DNA of 17,492 nt, taken from positions 1 through 17,492 of the forward strand of contig DATLHO010000051.1 in the NCBI GenBank assembly GCA_035539855.1, in the 5' to 3' direction. A program made the position numbers and the translations under genes. The DNA is from DATLHO01 sp035539855. Its GTDB lineage: Bacteria > Bacteroidota > Ignavibacteria > OLB7. This document shows positions 16,387 through 17,492 of this stretch, in pieces; within the stretch, counting starts at the first letter, position 1, and each line of letters opens with the position of its first letter. Under the pieces are notes generated by a model, which searched no databases, was not told the DNA's origin, and was given only the letters and a program-made list of their open reading frames with translations.

Positions 16387-16448
16387 AAGAGGTGGTGCTC
16401 TCTTCGGGTCGTCGCGGACGTTTTGTTCCTGTCTTTGCTGAAGCCTGC

Positions 16449-17450
16449 ATGACCGTCCTTAGTAGCTTCGACCTCGATACTCCTATCGATGATCGGGTTC
16501 GGTGCGCCGTCGAGGAGCTCGGTGGGCGCTATCTCTCGATTCCCGTCGATCGCTCGCCGAACGACCGCGAAGACCGAATCGTGCACATCGATGCGCATAT
16601 TGCCGAGGCGGATGTCTTCTACGGCGGCCGCCTCTCGCGTGAACAGTTCGAGCGTGCCGATCGACTGCGCTGGATCCAGGTTCCGTGGGCCGGCGTCAAT
16701 ACTCTCCTCGCCACACCAGGTCTGTCCGAATCCATCGCCAGTGGCCGCGTGCTCGTCACCAACTCGTCCGGGATCATGGCCGACTCGGTCGCCGATCACG
16801 TGATGGGCACGATGCTCATGCTCACGCGCGACCTCGCCAACCAGGTGCGCGCGCAGGATCGCCGCGAGTGGGCGCGCTACGAGACCGAGAGCCCGAAGCG
16901 CCAGCTCCTGCGCGGAAAGACACTGGGCATCCTGGGCTTCGGCGCCATCGGCCGCGCCGTCGCCATCCGCGCCCGGGCCTTCGGGATGCTCGTGATCGCC
17001 TCCAAGCGAACCATCGACGAGAAGCCGCCGGAGCTCGACGAGGTCTTCGCATCGAGTGATGTCGATTCGCTCTTCGAGCGCAGCGACGTCATCGTCATCG
17101 CCCTGCCGCTGACGCCCGAGACGCGCGGGCTCATCGGTCGCGAGCGTCTCGCCCGCATGAAGACCACCGCACACCTCATCAACATCGCCCGCGGCGCGGT
17201 CGTCGTCGAGTCGGATTTGATCGACGCTCTCCGCGACGGCGTGATCGCCGCTGCCGCCCTGGATGTCTTCGAGACCGAGCCGCTGCCTGCCGACTCGCCG
17301 CTGTGGTCGATGCCGAACGTGCTGGCGACGCCGCACTCGTCGGGTGCGTTCATGGGGTTTGGAGAGGCTAGTGCGGAGCTGTTCGTGGAGAACCTGAGGA
17401 GGTGGGTGCGGGGGGAGGAGTTGAGGAATGTGGTCAGGGATGGGTATTGA
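16449..17450 (+). CDS. D-isomer-specific 2-hydroxyacid dehydrogenase, NAD(P)-dependent
   Basis: Members reduce 2-oxoacids to D-2-hydroxyacids, or the reverse, in the cytoplasm. From ATG 16449 the product is 333 residues. The Rossmann nucleotide-binding motif is GFGAIG at 163-168. The catalytic triad expected for the family is present: Arg249 in NIARGA, Glu277 in DVFETEP and His296 in TPHSSG. The substrate could be glyoxylate/hydroxypyruvate, phosphoglycerate or another acid; there is no C-terminal ACT domain, so it is not a full-length SerA. The frame is also open from a GTG at 16392, which would add 19 residues, but that start lies within hairpin sequence and adds nothing family-like. It is probably a single-gene unit, with a hairpin before and a repeat-type hairpin after it. 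No clear promoter was seen. Confidence 0.88.
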   Translation: MTVLSSFDLDTPIDDRVRCAVEELGGRYLSIPVDRSPNDREDRIVHIDAHIAEADVFYGGRLSREQFERADRLRWIQVPWAGVNTLLATPGLSESIASGRVLVTNSSGIMADSVADHVMGTMLMLTRDLANQVRAQDRREWARYETESPKRQLLRGKTLGILGFGAIGRAVAIRARAFGMLVIASKRTIDEKPPELDEVFASSDVDSLFERSDVIVIALPLTPETRGLIGRERLARMKTTAHLINIARGAVVVESDLIDALRDGVIAAAALDVFETEPLPADSPLWSMPNVLATPHSSGAFMGFGEASAELFVENLRRWVRGEELRNVVRDGY

Positions 17451-17457
17451 GGCTGAA

Positions 17458-17492
17458 CCTCACCCCCCCGGCCCCCCTCTCCGAATACGGAG
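17458..17492 (+). repeat. Second copy of the window-start palindrome, cut by the window end
   Basis: After the dehydrogenase stop the sequence runs CCTCA, seven C, GG, six C, then TCTCCGAATACGGAG. This is the reverse complement of 1-45, except that GG replaces a single T. CTCCG (17479-17483) pairs with CGGAG (17488-17492) around AATA. The outer stem arm lies beyond the window. It may act as a terminator for the dehydrogenase gene. Confidence 0.65.

Overview
The window looks like a piece of a GC-rich, Gram-negative chromosome, most likely Gemmatimonadota or a close FCB-group relative. The main reason is a 2,232-residue SprA/Sov-type outer-membrane protein, a family otherwise typical of Bacteroidota, in a high-GC genome with Gly/Ala/Arg-rich proteins and few clear Shine-Dalgarno sites. 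The phylum is inferred from gene content only.

Layout, left to right: (1) a perfect 16-bp-stem hairpin (1-36) that ends a leftward nrfHA operon (71-2038): the pentaheme nitrite reductase NrfA and its tetraheme quinol dehydrogenase NrfH, which reduce nitrite to ammonium. NrfA has His instead of Lys at the catalytic heme-binding motif. (2) A divergent 214-bp spacer, then rightward plsC (phospholipid acyltransferase) and asnS (asparaginyl-tRNA synthetase). (3) nuoJ and nuoK, two membrane subunits of respiratory complex I, without nuoH/I before them or nuoL/M/N after them. They are separated by a 235-bp spacer filled by a long imperfect palindrome built from heptanucleotide repeats. nuoK overlaps a seven-to-eight-segment flippase-like membrane protein (PF03706 type). 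(4) A promoter-like site, then a Wzz/BY-kinase fusion for exopolysaccharide chain length and export, with a ten-tyrosine tail. (5) A 289-bp gap and a 6.7-kb sprA-like gene starting at TTG, followed by a strong double hairpin. (6) A D-2-hydroxyacid dehydrogenase, followed by a second copy, in opposite orientation, of the hairpin element found at the window start.

Functionally the window mixes respiration (nitrite ammonification, complex I), envelope lipid and surface building (PlsC, flippase-like protein, BY-kinase, SprA) and housekeeping (AsnRS, dehydrogenase). No tRNA, rRNA, CRISPR array, transposase or phage gene was seen. The most unusual features are the heptamer-built palindrome between nuoJ and nuoK with related heptamer tracts nearby, the orphan nuoJK pair, the SprA translocon homologue, and the His-type NrfA.
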